From assembly GCA_001592805.2 (NCBI GenBank), contig CP051141.1, positions 1,860,001 through 1,924,000 on the forward strand: a stretch of DNA of 64,000 bases, given 5' to 3'. The DNA is from Peltaster fructicola. Taxonomy: Eukaryota; Ascomycota; Dothideomycetes. A program made the position numbers and the translations under genes. Under the pieces are notes generated by a model. The model did not search any database. It was given only the letters and a program-made list of their open reading frames with translations, and was not told where the DNA came from. Shown piece after piece: positions 11,324 through 22,802 of the stretch. The first letter of the stretch is position 1, and each line of letters begins with the position of its first letter.

Positions 11324-12466
11324 ATGGCGTCAGGCTCTCCAATTGTTCCTACGCAGTACATCCTGGATGAGTACGGCACTCCTGGCGGTAGCGCGCTGGC
11401 AACAACGCGATATCCAGACATCAGCTGCCATCTGCTGCTCCTCGAAGCCAAGTTGACCATGGATGGCGGCTTGCGTACTCGTGAGAAGTATATCAAAGCC
11501 GCAGGCATCGCACGACAAGCCTTGTCACTCGCTCTGCAGAACAATCTGCCTGAGCTCGAGAGTCGTGCCAACTTCTACCTTGGAGAGTCCACCGTCATTG
11601 ATGTCAGACGGGGCCAGCAGCATTTGATCAAGGCACGGGAGTACTATAGCCGTGCTCTCGATGGCAACGAGTATGGCACTCCTGAAGCAAAGAGAGCAGC
11701 AAGTCGACTTGCAGAGCTCAACGTTATGTTTCCAACGAGCAACACCTCAACATCTGATGACTCGAGTGGATCTCTTCCATTTGCGACAGACTCTGCGCCG
11801 TCGCTCACAAGTTCACCTTCCTGGGGGCCTGCTCAAGCCAGAGCCAATGCACATACAGCGAAGATCCGTGCTGGAGAGCGCATCCCCAGCTTTGGCTCTA
11901 TGTCAACGGACTCTTCGAGCGTTCGTACTGACGACGACCTCCCTGGCTCCGACTCGACGTGGATAAACTCTCCAGACGTCGAGGAAAGCAGCGACAAATC
12001 GACGGTCGCGGCCGAATACGAGTTCACATCGTCGTCTAGACTCGACAATCTGCTCGCCAGCATCCGGAGTCCCATCATGAGCATCTCTCCCAAGACCAAG
12101 CAGGGTCTGGGTATACACTTTCCCAAGACAAGTAGCCCAAAGACAGGGCGGCAAAGCAGCTCGTCTAACACTGTTCAACCGAGCAGCCCTCTCAGGATAG
12201 CTCAGAGCCCGAGTACGAGCACGTTCACGGTAGCAACACAAGGTTCAAGCATTTTGAAGCAACAGAATGCTGTCGACAAGACCGAGAGATCCAAGTCAAC
12301 AAGTGTCTCCTTCTCACCTGAGACGAAGACCAACGACGAAACATCCCCAACTGGCGCCTTGACACACAGGCGTAAGCGTTCATCACTAAGCATATCCCAG
12401 CTTCAACAACGATCAGATGAAGCGCTAATGGAGGAGGGACAAAGCCCCGTCCAGCCCGACTTCTGA
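11324..12466 (+). CDS. Hypothetical protein with TPR/MIT-like helical region
   Basis: Start at MASGSPIVPTQYILDE (ATG 11324, with a very good GCCATGG context); an in-frame ATG at 11267 gives 19 more residues. The product has 380 residues. Residues about 35-120 are a helical region: ISCHLLLLEAKLTMDGGL, then YIKAAGIARQALSLALQNN, then a run ending HLIKAREYYSRALDG. The spacing of A, L, Y and small residues resembles TPR or MIT-type helical hairpins. The rest is S/T-rich and disordered with many SP and RS sites, e.g. SPKTKQGLGIHFPKTSSPK. It could be a regulatory or trafficking adaptor, but I cannot name it. See the upstream 80-codon frame, which may belong to it. Confidence 0.6.
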   Translation: MASGSPIVPTQYILDEYGTPGGSALATTRYPDISCHLLLLEAKLTMDGGLRTREKYIKAAGIARQALSLALQNNLPELESRANFYLGESTVIDVRRGQQHLIKAREYYSRALDGNEYGTPEAKRAASRLAELNVMFPTSNTSTSDDSSGSLPFATDSAPSLTSSPSWGPAQARANAHTAKIRAGERIPSFGSMSTDSSSVRTDDDLPGSDSTWINSPDVEESSDKSTVAAEYEFTSSSRLDNLLASIRSPIMSISPKTKQGLGIHFPKTSSPKTGRQSSSSNTVQPSSPLRIAQSPSTSTFTVATQGSSILKQQNAVDKTERSKSTSVSFSPETKTNDETSPTGALTHRRKRSSLSISQLQQRSDEALMEEGQSPVQPDF

Positions 12467-12631
12467 TGCTCCTTCTCATGGAATTATGCTTCGTTCATCA
12501 TTCTGCTAGACTGTAACTAATAACCAGCATGAAGCTGAGCACATATCATACACAGATTGCTCGCCAATGAGTCTTCCTGTATGCCTTGATTGTGAAATCT
12601 AGCATTCGCACACTATCGCGACTGTGTTATC

Positions 12632-15600
12632 TTAAGATGCCATGACAAGCGCAAGGAGCGCCATTCGCACAAACATGCCGTATCTCATCTGTGGTATGTT
12701 AGTGAATGTCTTGATAGCAGATCTCCAGAGGACTCACTTGTCTAAAGTAGGCAGCGCGAGCGTCGTCGTCGACCTCTCTGCTCAGCTCCTGGTTTCGTGG
12801 CAATGGGTGCATGACGATCATACTTGGCTTGGCGTCCAGGAGAGTCTTGGAGTTGACTACGAATGAGTCCTTGACCTCCTCGTACAGCTGTGCATCCTCG
12901 AAGCGCTCTTTCTGCACACGAGTGCAGTACAGTACATCGGTCTTAGCGATGATCTCCGGCGATAGCGCGTCTGATTCCACGCTTAGCTGTCCACGAGCTT
13001 GTAGACTGGCACGCACTTTTGAAGGTAGTGCAAGAGCTGCAGGAGCAGCAAGCTGGATAGTGACATTGTAGTGACGCAGTAGCTCACAGAGGGAGTGCAC
13101 AGTGCGACCATACTTGAGATCACCAGTGAAGGTGATGGTTAGACCATTGACGGTGCCCAGCTCCTCACGGATCGTGAAGAGATCGAGGAAGGCCTGTGTT
13201 GGGTGTTCACGAGAGCCGTTGCCAGCGTTAATGAGAGGATGATCCGCAGCAGCTGCAGCAATATCTGCACTGTCGTTGTCGGGATGACGAAGCACCATCG
13301 CGTCAGTATATTGATCAATAGTCCTTATTGTATCCTCGAGTGACTCGCCCTTCTTAGTACTGCTGTGAGCTTCGTTGACGATGATTGTCTCGCCACCAAG
13401 TCGCTTCATCGCAGCCTCGAAGGAGCATGAGGTTCTGGTCGATGGCTCGAAGAACAGCAAACCAAGAACACGACCGCGTAGTACGTCAAGAGAGCCGTCA
13501 CGTTCGACACCAAGTCGCATCTCTGCGGCGACTGTGAAGAGAAGGTGGAGGTCGTTCCTGGAGACTTGCTTGACAGAGACGATGTCCTTGCCCTTGAATG
13601 GTGAGTTCTTCAAAAGATCGTCAAGCGAAGCAGATGTAGTCTGTGGTTGTGGTAGGACTGGTGCAATTGGACGTGCTTCAGCGAAGGTCTGGCAATCGAT
13701 CTTGCCAACACTGAGATCGTAATTGCGAGCAATGGCTTCGATGAGGATCTTGGCGTTCTTGACGTTCGTCACGAGTGGTGTCTGGTAGTCCACAGCCATT
13801 CGTCGTGTACGGTAGCCCTTGCTCATGTAATTGGCCGGCCGACGGAATCTGTTCGACGATGGCAGATTGACGTACAAGTCGATGAGGTTATTGGCGAGTG
13901 CGTATGTCAATGAGTATTCCTCACGCTGTTGGTCGTCCTGGAGAGCTTCGAGGAACTGGACCTCAACATTGTTCTCTGTCAGGAAATCAGCAGTTCCGGC
14001 GGTAGCAAAGATCTTGAAACCCAGTCGATAGAGTGTCTTGATCGATGGAAGAAGCTCAACCTTGTCCTTGTATGCACCAATGGAGAAGAGGATGTTCTTC
14101 TTAGGCAGCTTGAAGCCAGTAGAGATCAAGGCTTTGATGTATGCCTCGTATTTTGTCCTGCCGAAGCAAGCGACTTCTCCAGTCGATGCCATCTCGACAC
14201 CTGTTACAGGATCTGCACCTGACAATCGAGAGAAGGAGAATTGTGGCACCTTGACGCCGACGTAGTCAGGTGGGATAGAGATCTTAGGATACTCGCGCAC
14301 TGGCAAGCCTGCCATAGCTTTGGTTGCCATCTCAATAAGATCGCAGCCCATGACCTTGGAGACGAATGGGAAGGATCGCGATGCACGCACGTTGCACTCG
14401 ATGACCTTGATCTCGTTGTCCTTGGCGATGAACTGAATGTTGTATGGTCCAGTGACATTGAGAGCATCTCCAATCTTTCGTGTAGCGTCCTCGATTCTGC
14501 GTACAGTCTCAGGGTCAAGATCTTGTGGTGGTAGGATCAGTGTAGCATCGCCTGAGTGGACACCAGCGTTCTCGACGTGCTCTGAGATGAAGTGACCGAT
14601 CATGCGTCCGTTCAGCGCGACAGCATCCATCTCGATCTCCTTGGCACCTTCGATGTACTTGGTGATAACAACTGGATACTCCTTGGATACCGCAGCGGCT
14701 TGACCAAGGTAGTTTGCCAGATCATGCTCCGAGTAGACAGTATTCATTGCAGCACCGGACAGCACATATGACGGCCGCACGAGCACAGGGTATTTGACCT
14801 TGTTGCAGAACTCTCTTGCTTCGGCGATGCTGGTAAGTTCCTTCCATTGAGGCTGGTCCACACCCAATCTGTCGAGCATTCGTGAAAACTTGTAACGATT
14901 TTCCGCGGTGTCGATCATCTCCGGCGAAGTTCCCAGGACCTTAACGTTGGATCTGTACAGAGATAGAGAGATATTGTTCGGTGTCTGACCACCCATGGAC
15001 AGAATAACACCGCTGGAGCTCTCCATGAGATAGATGTCTAGGACGTTTTCGAGGGTGATGTTCTCGAAGTACAAACGGTCTGCCTCATCGTAATCTGTGG
15101 ATACCGTCTCGGGGTTATACTTTGATGCATGTTAGCATAGCTTCTTGTGATCCTGGGTGCACTCCAGGTAAAACTCACATTCACCATGACAGTCTTGTAT
15201 CCACTGTCGCGAAGAGTACGAACAGTGCGGACTGAGCACCAATCAAACTCCACAGAGGACCCTATGCGATACACGCCTGATCCTAGGACCATAACGCCCT
15301 TGTCCTCGAAGGTGATGTCGTGCTCTGCAGCGTTGTATGTTAGGTATAGGTAGTTAGTGTAGGCTGGAAACTCAGCAGCGACAGTGTCAATCTGCTTGAC
15401 AAACGGCATGATGCCTGCGTCCAGCCGTGCTCGTCGGACATGATTCTCGTTAGTCTGCCAGAACAGAGCAAGCTGACGATCCGAAAACCCTTTGCCTTTG
15501 CATCTCGGAAAAGCTCAACGGATACGCTGTCAACACTGTGGGTCTGCATGAGCTTGCTGAAGTCGCTAAGTCCCTTCAGCTTCGTCAAGAACCACTTGTC

Positions 15601-18380
15601 TATCCTTGTCATCTCCCAGATCTTGTCAACCGAGTAGCCGTTGTGCATAGCGTTGGCTAGCGCGAACATACGCTGGTCCGAGGGAGTTTGAAGCTCAGTA
15701 TCGATGTCGAGTGTCATCAGTGCAGTGGTCTCGTTGTATCCGAGGTTGCTGGGATCGACTGCTCTTATAGCTTTTTGTATGGCTTCTTCGAAGGTTCGAC
15801 CAATGCTCATGACCTCTCCAACACTCTTCATCGATGATCCGAGAAGGGTCGAAACTCTGGTGAATTTCTTGAGATCCCATCGAGGGATCTTAACAACCAC
15901 ATAATCGAGAGATGGCTCGAAGCATGCACATGTGACCTTGGTCACTGTGTTCTTGACTTCGTTGAGAGGAATGTTCAAGCCGAGCTTGGCTGCGACAAAC
16001 GCCAAAGGGTAGCCGGTGGCTTTCGAAGCGAGTGCAGAAGATCTCGACAGTCTAGCATTGACCTCGATGATGCAGTACTCTCGGCTGTTCGGGTTAAGTG
16101 CGTACTGGATGTTGCATTCACCAACCACACCGAGATGTCTAATGACTCGCACAGCTGTCGTCCTGAGCATGTTGTAGTCCTCATCTGACAGTGTCTGTGA
16201 AGGGGCTACCACGATCGAGTCGCCTGTGTGGATGCCAAGAGGATCGAAGTTCTCCATGTTACACACAGTGATGCAGTTGTCTTGGGCATCACGAACAACT
16301 TCGTACTCGATCTCCTTCCAGCCTTTCATACTGCGCTCAATCAGCACTTGAGGACTTACCGCGAAAGCCTTGTTGCACAGATCCAGGAGCTCGGCCTTGT
16401 TATTGGCGAATCCACTTCCTAGACCACCAAGAGCGAAGGCAGCACGAAGAATGACTGGATAGCCAATCTCCTCGACAGCTTGCAGGGCTTCATCGACAGT
16501 GCTTGCCGACTTTGAGTGGGCACAAGGAGCACCAATAGATTCCATGCTTCGGGCGAAGAGCTCACGATCCTCTGTTGTGATGATGGTCTCAATCGGGGTG
16601 CCAAGCACCTTGACGCCGAGAGCCTCGAATTCATCTTTGAGCTGGATACCAACGGAGAGAGCTGTTTGACCACCAAATGTGACATAGATCGCATCAGGTC
16701 TCTCAAGCTTGATAACCTTGCGGACAAACTCTGCATTGACTGGCAGGAAGTAGACCTTGTCTGCAAGGCCCTTCGACGTCTGAATTGTTGCAATGTTTGG
16801 ATTGATGAGGATGGTGTAAATTCCTTCTTCCTTGAGAGCTTTGATGGCCTGACTGCCGGAGTAGTCGAATTCACCAGCCTGACCAATGCTGAGACCTCCA
16901 CTCCCCAAGACGAGGACTTTCTTGACCTCGACCTTTGGCTTGGCAGCAGCGTTCTCGGCAGCGTCTCCTCCTGGGAACTTCACAGGACGTTGCATAGCGC
17001 TGGAGTCCTTCAAGACATCCATGACTGTGTTGATGAAGACATCGAAGAGAAACTCGGTGTCACGTGGGCCTGGATTGCTCTCGGGGTGGAATTGCACACT
17101 GAAGTAAGGTCGGCTGACGTGTCTGATACCCTCGTTGCTACCGTCATTGGCATTGACGAAGAGCTCCGTCCAGTCAGCCGTCAAGCTATCGGCGTCGACG
17201 GCGAAACCGTGGTTTTGTGATGTGATGTAGCACTTACCAGACAGTAGGTTGGTGCAAGGAATGTTGTGACCACGATTACCGAACTTCATCTTTGATGTTG
17301 TTGCTCCTGATGCTCGTGCCATGAGCTGGTGCCCCAGACAGATACCAAATATTGGCATACGGGCTTCCTTGATGGTGGCTTGAATATGCGAGATTGTGTT
17401 CTGCATCATAGCTGGGTCACCGGGACCATTGGAAATGAACAGTCCATCGTATTCCTTCCCAGCAAGCTTGGCGAAGTCATAGTCCCATGGCACGACCTCG
17501 ACCTCGACTCCTCTCTTGACCAGGCAGCGCAATTGGTTGTATTTCAGGCCGACATCAACACATACGACACGCACAGCTCTACCTGACGGGTGCTTCAACG
17601 CAACGGATGATGGTGGTGGGTACACCTTGGGTTCTGAGGTTGAGACTGGGTAAGATTAGATTGTGCTACACTAATACTATGCTGGGCAGATTGCTCACCA
17701 TCTGCTACCAGATTTCTCGTGTTTGGATCGAACCAGTCGAGCTCTGCGAACTCTGGAACTTCTGACGTCTGGCCAAAGTAGCCTCCATTGGTAGTTGGAA
17801 GTGTCAAGCTCTTGCTTAGATTTGCAGCTTGAGGAGCTGGGATCGAAGGTGTCATGGCTCCGCTAGGCGTAGCCGTGCCATTGACGGCAGCGACTCTCTT
17901 ACTGCCGGTTTGCATGAGAAGGCGACCTAGCATGCTTCCTTTTTCTCGTATCCTCTTGGTAAGAGCTCGAGTGTCCACGCCGTATATCGCTGGTACGTTC
18001 TGCTCTTTCAGCCATGTTCCTAAGGATGACTTTGCTAGATAGTGTGAGTAGTCCTCGCCAGAGTACGAAGCTACAATGAGACCTGCGATGTGGATCTCTG
18101 AAGCTTCGAAGTGCGCTGGTAGGCTAGGCAGGATAGGATCTTGCTCTTCTCGTGAAGGAACACCATAGTTGCCAACGAGTGGGAAGGTGATGACAAGGAT
18201 CTGTCCACGATATGAAGGGTCAGTAATGCTCTCAGGGTAGCCGACCATGCCTGTCTGGAAGACAAGCTCGCCAGCTACACTGCGGTGAGCACCGAAGCTT
18301 ATGCCAGTGCAAAAACGGAGGGTGTTGTCTCCGTCCTTGACTTCGAGAGCCATCAGACTCTCCTGCTTCGAGCCGACCAT
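12632..18380 (-). CDS. URA2: Ura2: glutamine-dependent carbamoyl-phosphate synthase / aspartate transcarbamoylase
   Basis: Catalyses the first two steps of UMP synthesis (carbamoyl phosphate, then carbamoyl aspartate), feedback-controlled by UTP. Domains in order: glutaminase (GICLGHQ with the catalytic Cys; QFHPES), two ATP-grasp CPS halves, an MGS-like allosteric domain ending [19 protein letters not shown], then ATCase ([41 protein letters not shown]). Three introns: 17646-17698, 15120-15178 and 12689-12737; the last exon encodes [18 protein letters not shown]. Two oddities. First, CPS runs into ATCase through only ~45 residues, so the ~350-residue dihydroorotase-like domain of yeast Ura2 is missing. 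Second, exons sum to 5,588 nt, one base short of a whole frame: near 15482 the conserved [13 protein letters not shown] is broken at a GGGTTTT run. With one more T the protein would be ~1,862 residues. Confidence 0.93.
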
Positions 18381-18789
18381 CTTGTCAGATCTGTCTCTCT
18401 GGTGCTGCTGGTGAGGAAGCAGAGCAGAGAGAAGAGGTGAGCAGGTCGATCTATTAGATCGAGCCCTCTAACAGAAAATTTAAGCGGGTCCTGCGAAACG
18501 CACAGACCCTGCATATGATGTAGCTGCAGAGTATACATTCACGTTCACTTCACCAATGCAAGAATCGTGATACAACACACACTCATTCATCTAAGTCTGT
18601 TCGTAGCCGCAAGAATGCTTGCCAGCCTACCTTCGAAGCTCGCCCTCGAACCTGTCTACACCAAGATCTCACGACTGCTGACAATAGTGCTCAGGGACAG
18701 CCATGGCTCGTAAGCGCAGATCGGTGGTTTAGCGGTGAAGCATCGAGAAGCTCTTACAATTGAATCAGTGCGTCTGCCGCAGGACAGAT
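18381..18789. promoter_or_regulatory. Upstream region of URA2 and 3' flank of LRA3
   Basis: A 409-bp gap between two minus-strand genes that must contain the URA2 promoter. Pyrimidine-rich tracts lie close to the URA2 start on the transcribed strand, and a small palindrome ATCTATTAGAT sits at about 18449. No TATA box is obvious. Boundaries are only those of the flanking genes. Confidence 0.35.
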
Positions 18790-20139
18790 TCATGTATGTC
18801 CGTTGACTTCTGGAGTCTCTGGCACCTGCTTCAGTGACAAACTCTTCATCGGAGCCGGATTTAGCACTCTCGCTGCATCAATCAGGGGTGCATTTGGACT
18901 GATCTCGAGGCCAAAGCCCGGACGATCCAGCACACTTACGTCGAGGTAGCCGTTGATAGGGATCGGTTCGTTGGAAAAGAGATTGCCAAACACAGGCAGC
19001 ACCGACTTTCCGTCTGGCGAGTTGGCAAGATACTCCTGGAATGGACTGTTTGCCTGCGTCACCACGAAATGATACGAATATGGGCCGCTGGCATGCGGCA
19101 CCACAGGAATGTCGTATGCTGATGCCATGGCCGATACTTTGAGCAGCTCAGTCAGTCCTCCAAGCCACATGATGTCAGGCTGCAAGATGTCGATGTTGCG
19201 TCCTTCTATGAGCTTCCGGAAGCCGTACACAGAGTATTCGTGCTCTCCAGTGGTAAACTTGACAGTAGGGTGAGCGCGCTTCAACAAGGCATGACCATCG
19301 AAGTCATCGGGCGATAAGCACTCCTCCCACCAATCAATGTCGAGGTCTTTGCACTTCTCAACAAGCTCTATCGTGTACGGAACGTTCAGACTCATGTAGC
19401 AGTCGACACGTAACGGAAAGTCTGGTCCAACTTCGGCACGCATCTGCTTCAGATATGCAATGTTCTTGCGCATTCCCTCCGGACCTTCTCCAGGACTGTA
19501 CGGAAGGGCCACCTTCGATCCAGAGAAGCCGATGGCCTTGACGGCGCCCGGTGCTGGTCCAGTGCAGTAGAACGCTAGCCTCTCGCGAGTCGCACCACCG
19601 ATGAGCTTGTACACTGGCTCGTTTCGGATCTTGCCCTGGAGATCCCACAGTGCAAGGTCTATCACTGAGATCACCGCAATTGGGAGACCTTTTCGGCCAT
19701 AGAACATCGAGGCACGATACATCTGGTTGAACAGCAAGTTCGTGTCTCGTGGATCTGGCGATATCAGTGACTACTATCGACTATAGCATTCTTGACACGT
19801 ACCAGCTCCAATGAGGAATCTCGAAAAGTGTTCAGCCACCAACCAACATGCTGGCGGGCCTCCAAAACCTGTGGCGAACCCTTTCGTGCCATCGTCAGCT
19901 TCGATCTCGACACAGAATGAGCCAAGCACGTTGATGCCCCAGCTCGTTCTCGACTTTGCGTAAGCTTCGTATCCAGACATAGGCGTCGAGATCTTCGAGT
20001 CAATCAACCAGTGGCCGCCCTTTACATTGTGGTAATCGCCTCCGGATCCGACTCCATCAATCAGAAACGTCTTGATCGCTCGGATTCTTGGGAAACGTTT
20101 GACGGCGTTCATCGTGCTGGAATCTTCTGCTGCAGGCAT
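18790..20139 (-). CDS. LRA3: L-rhamnonate dehydratase (enolase superfamily)
   Basis: Third step of the non-phosphorylating fungal L-rhamnose pathway: L-rhamnonate loses water to give 2-keto-3-deoxy-L-rhamnonate. Exons 19803-20139 and 18790-19754 join across a 48-nt intron as FLIGA|DPRDTNLLFNQMYRAS, giving 433 residues. The N-terminal capping domain has GGDYHNVKGGHWLIDSK and ISTPMSGYEAYAKSRTSWG, a pattern typical of rhamnonate dehydratases. The barrel shows the metal ligands in order (LRVDCYMSLN; WWEECLSPDD; TTGEHE), then DILQPDIMWLGGLTE and the catalytic His region VPHASGPYSYHF. Cytosolic, no signal peptide. It is divergent from the Zn2Cys6 regulator, sharing a 313-bp promoter, and opens the rhamnose island. 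Confidence 0.93.
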
Positions 20140-20452
20140 ATTGGATCAGCTCAGGCGACTTGCAATCAACGAACCTTTCACACAAACGCGGCATGCACAG
20201 ATTGACTATTTAAGATGGAGATAGCTGTGGGCGAGATCGCCAGCTCGGCTTTTCGGCGTAGCTGGTTCCGCCAGCCTAAGCAGCTATGCTCTATCGCCTC
20301 GACGGATGCAAGCCTTGAGTTAGACCTCGAACAGGGCCTTTTTCAAGATTTCGCTTCCCCGCAATTGCATCTGCAAATGTGGAGGTAGATAACCCAGCCA
20401 TGCATGCCTTCGCGACAATCTCGGCGTCTCACACCCACCACTTTGACCCGAG
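20140..20452. promoter_or_regulatory. Divergent promoter LRA3 / Zn2Cys6 regulator
   Basis: The 313-bp interval carries a TATA-like TATTTAA near 20207 (about 70 bp upstream of LRA3 on its strand), two words fitting the carbon-repressor CreA consensus SYGGRG (CCCCGC at about 20357, GTGGAG at about 20379), and CGGATGCAAG at 20303-20312, one of the shared words described in the findings. SYGGRG is short and common, so catabolite repression is only an inference. Confidence 0.45.
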
Positions 20453-22779
20453 ATGTCTGAAGATGCTGAGGAGAGCGCCCAGCAGCACCGAAGTCCATCA
20501 CCGGCAGCACATGGCACACTAGAGTCAGCTTGTGAGACTTGCAAGCAGAGGAAGGTCTGGCAGTATGCTGCATACGCCTTCCTACGCTAAGCCTTACAGG
20601 TGAAATGCGATCGTCAGAAGCCCAAGTGCTCACCATGCTTGAGAAACCATCACAGATGTGAGTATCGAGCTCGTAAGAAGCCAGGTCTACGAGCGGGCTA
20701 TGGTCGCGAGCTTGAAAGTCGACTATCGCAACTCGAAGGCATTCTGCTGTCCCAGCAGAACGTGCTTCAACGACTCGCAAACCATTTGCCGAGTACCACA
20801 CCTTCGAACGATGCAGAACCGGGAGCTACCATCGTCGACCAGACCTTGGTGCAATCCACAGTGACCAACAATAACGATGTATCACCTGTTGATGCTACGA
20901 GCCAGGTGCCATACGAGCATTCTAGCTCGTCCATGACTATCGGGCAGCCGCCGAATACATCTCCTCTCAGTACAACAGGACATCCTGTCCCACAGCATGC
21001 TGCCTCACGAGCGGTCATGACCTTTGATGCGATTGTACCACAAGTGAACGAGGACAGTCTCCTTTCAGCGGACATTCTCTACGCTTTGACACAGTTGTTC
21101 CTCGTTCACATCAATCCCTGGTTCCCAGTGCTACACGATGCAAGCATTCTGGTCAGTAATGGCAGGTCGCATGATACTGAACGCTGACAGCTTTACCAGG
21201 ATGATCTTTTCGGATCTCGGCGGCTAGAGAATGGTGACAAGATCTTGCTGCATGCTATCACCGCAACAGCTCTGAAATACTCGACCGACCAACGTTTGAC
21301 CGAGACAATACGCCAGCAGGTCTACACTATCGCCAAACAACGAGTGTTACTCTATGGGATGGAGAATATGAGCGTGAGATCGTTGCAAGCCATGACGATT
21401 CTGGCTTTGGATATTGTTGGCGGCGCAAATGGTCCTCCAGGATGGAATATGCTTGCACTGATTACGAGAAATGCTGTCCAGCTTGGACTGTCGGTCGAAC
21501 AAACTTCCTCTGTAATCAGTCCGCGTACGCCTTCCATCTACACCCTGCGAGCATTTGTCCTGCCCAAACCTGCAAGCTTTCTTGAAGATGAGAGCCGGAG
21601 GCGATTGTTCTGGGTCATATACATGCTGGACCGACTAACGACCTTGGCTACAGCCTTCGACTTCTCCATCAGCGATAAGGACATAGAGCGTATGCTCCCA
21701 TGTCGTGATGACCTGATGTCGGCGAACCAAGCTCCTGATACTGGCTGGTTTCAGAGGACAGAGTCATCTGGCGCCAAGGACATGACTCGTCTGCAGAACG
21801 TAGGCGCTCTGGGTCACTACATCGAGCTGCTGGACATCCTTTCACGCATTCATCGCTTCCTCAAGACCACAGTGGATATCAGTGCACTTCCGGAAGTGGA
21901 GCAGTGGCAGAAACAGTATCTCATGCTGGACTCGGGACTGAGCTCTTGGAGACATGCCTTACCAAGTGAATATGGCAACATCTCGAGGTTGTTCATTCCC
22001 ACGCTCTATCAAGAGCCGGTCGACGCTATGTGGATCACTTTACAAAGCATGTACTATACGTGAGTATTGTGGAGACTTCGCACGAGTGTACTAATGTCCG
22101 CAGGACAATCATCCGTCTGCATTCCTCAGCAGCTTATCCGGCCACTTGTTCAGAACTGTTCCAGCCATCATTCCGTGCCAGCCAGCGTTGCATCTCGGCT
22201 GTGGACAACATCTGTGCTCTTTGCTCGTATGTCACAGACAAGGACATGCTTTCAAGACTTGGTCCGCCGTTTGCATTCACACTTTGGGTTGCAGCTCGCG
22301 TGTTGCTCGTTGCTGGATCGATAGCAACTCGACTGAATCCTGCTGTGAACGCATTGGTGGCAGCGTTACGTCAGATCGGAGTGCAGTGGAGAGTGGCAGA
22401 GCGCTACGCAACATTACTTCAACGTGTGCTCGACGAGTACCAGGAGACGCATCTCTCGCCAGATGCCACTCGTGAGACATCGTCAAGCTTGCGCATTGTT
22501 GCGGACATGCGTCGGTGTGCTTATGATCTGGAATACTTGATCTCAAACCAGCCTGCTTCTCGAGTCCCTGGCGGAGCTCCAATCCATAAGCATACGCCAA
22601 ATACCGAGGACCTGATGTCGTTCGACACTTTTGAGTTCTTTAATATGCCTCGTCTGGCTGTCAATCTTCCTAGCGAGGATGCTCTGCATCTCAACATGCC
22701 TGTGTCCGCTTTTGAATATACCATGGAAAACAGCAACTGGAATGACTGGCTTCAGCAGTACAATATGCCAACAGTTTGA
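20453..22779 (+). CDS. Zn2Cys6 transcription factor, probable L-rhamnose pathway activator
   Basis: Four exons (20453-20554, 20600-21151, 21200-22059, 22104-22779) total 2,190 nt, 729 residues. The binuclear zinc cluster starts at residue 28: ACETCKQRK, then after the 45-nt intron VKCDRQKPKCSPCLRNHHRC; all six cysteines are present. A basic linker (YRARKKPGLRAGYG) and a short coiled coil (LESRLSQLEGILLSQQNVL) follow, so it should dimerise. The middle has the fungal-specific TF domain (ESRRRLFWVIYMLDRLTTLA). The position inside the LRA cluster and the divergent promoter with LRA3 suggest it is the local regulator, like Trc1 of Scheffersomyces or RhaR of Aspergillus. That role is inference; orthology was not tested. 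Confidence 0.9.
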
Positions 22780-22802
22780 GAAGCTGTCGGACTGTGGCTT
22801 TA

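Noticed and set aside
20357-20384. Strong carbon-catabolite control through two SYGGRG words
   Set aside because: Kept only as a note in the promoter entry; the six-base degenerate word is too common to be a finding by itself.
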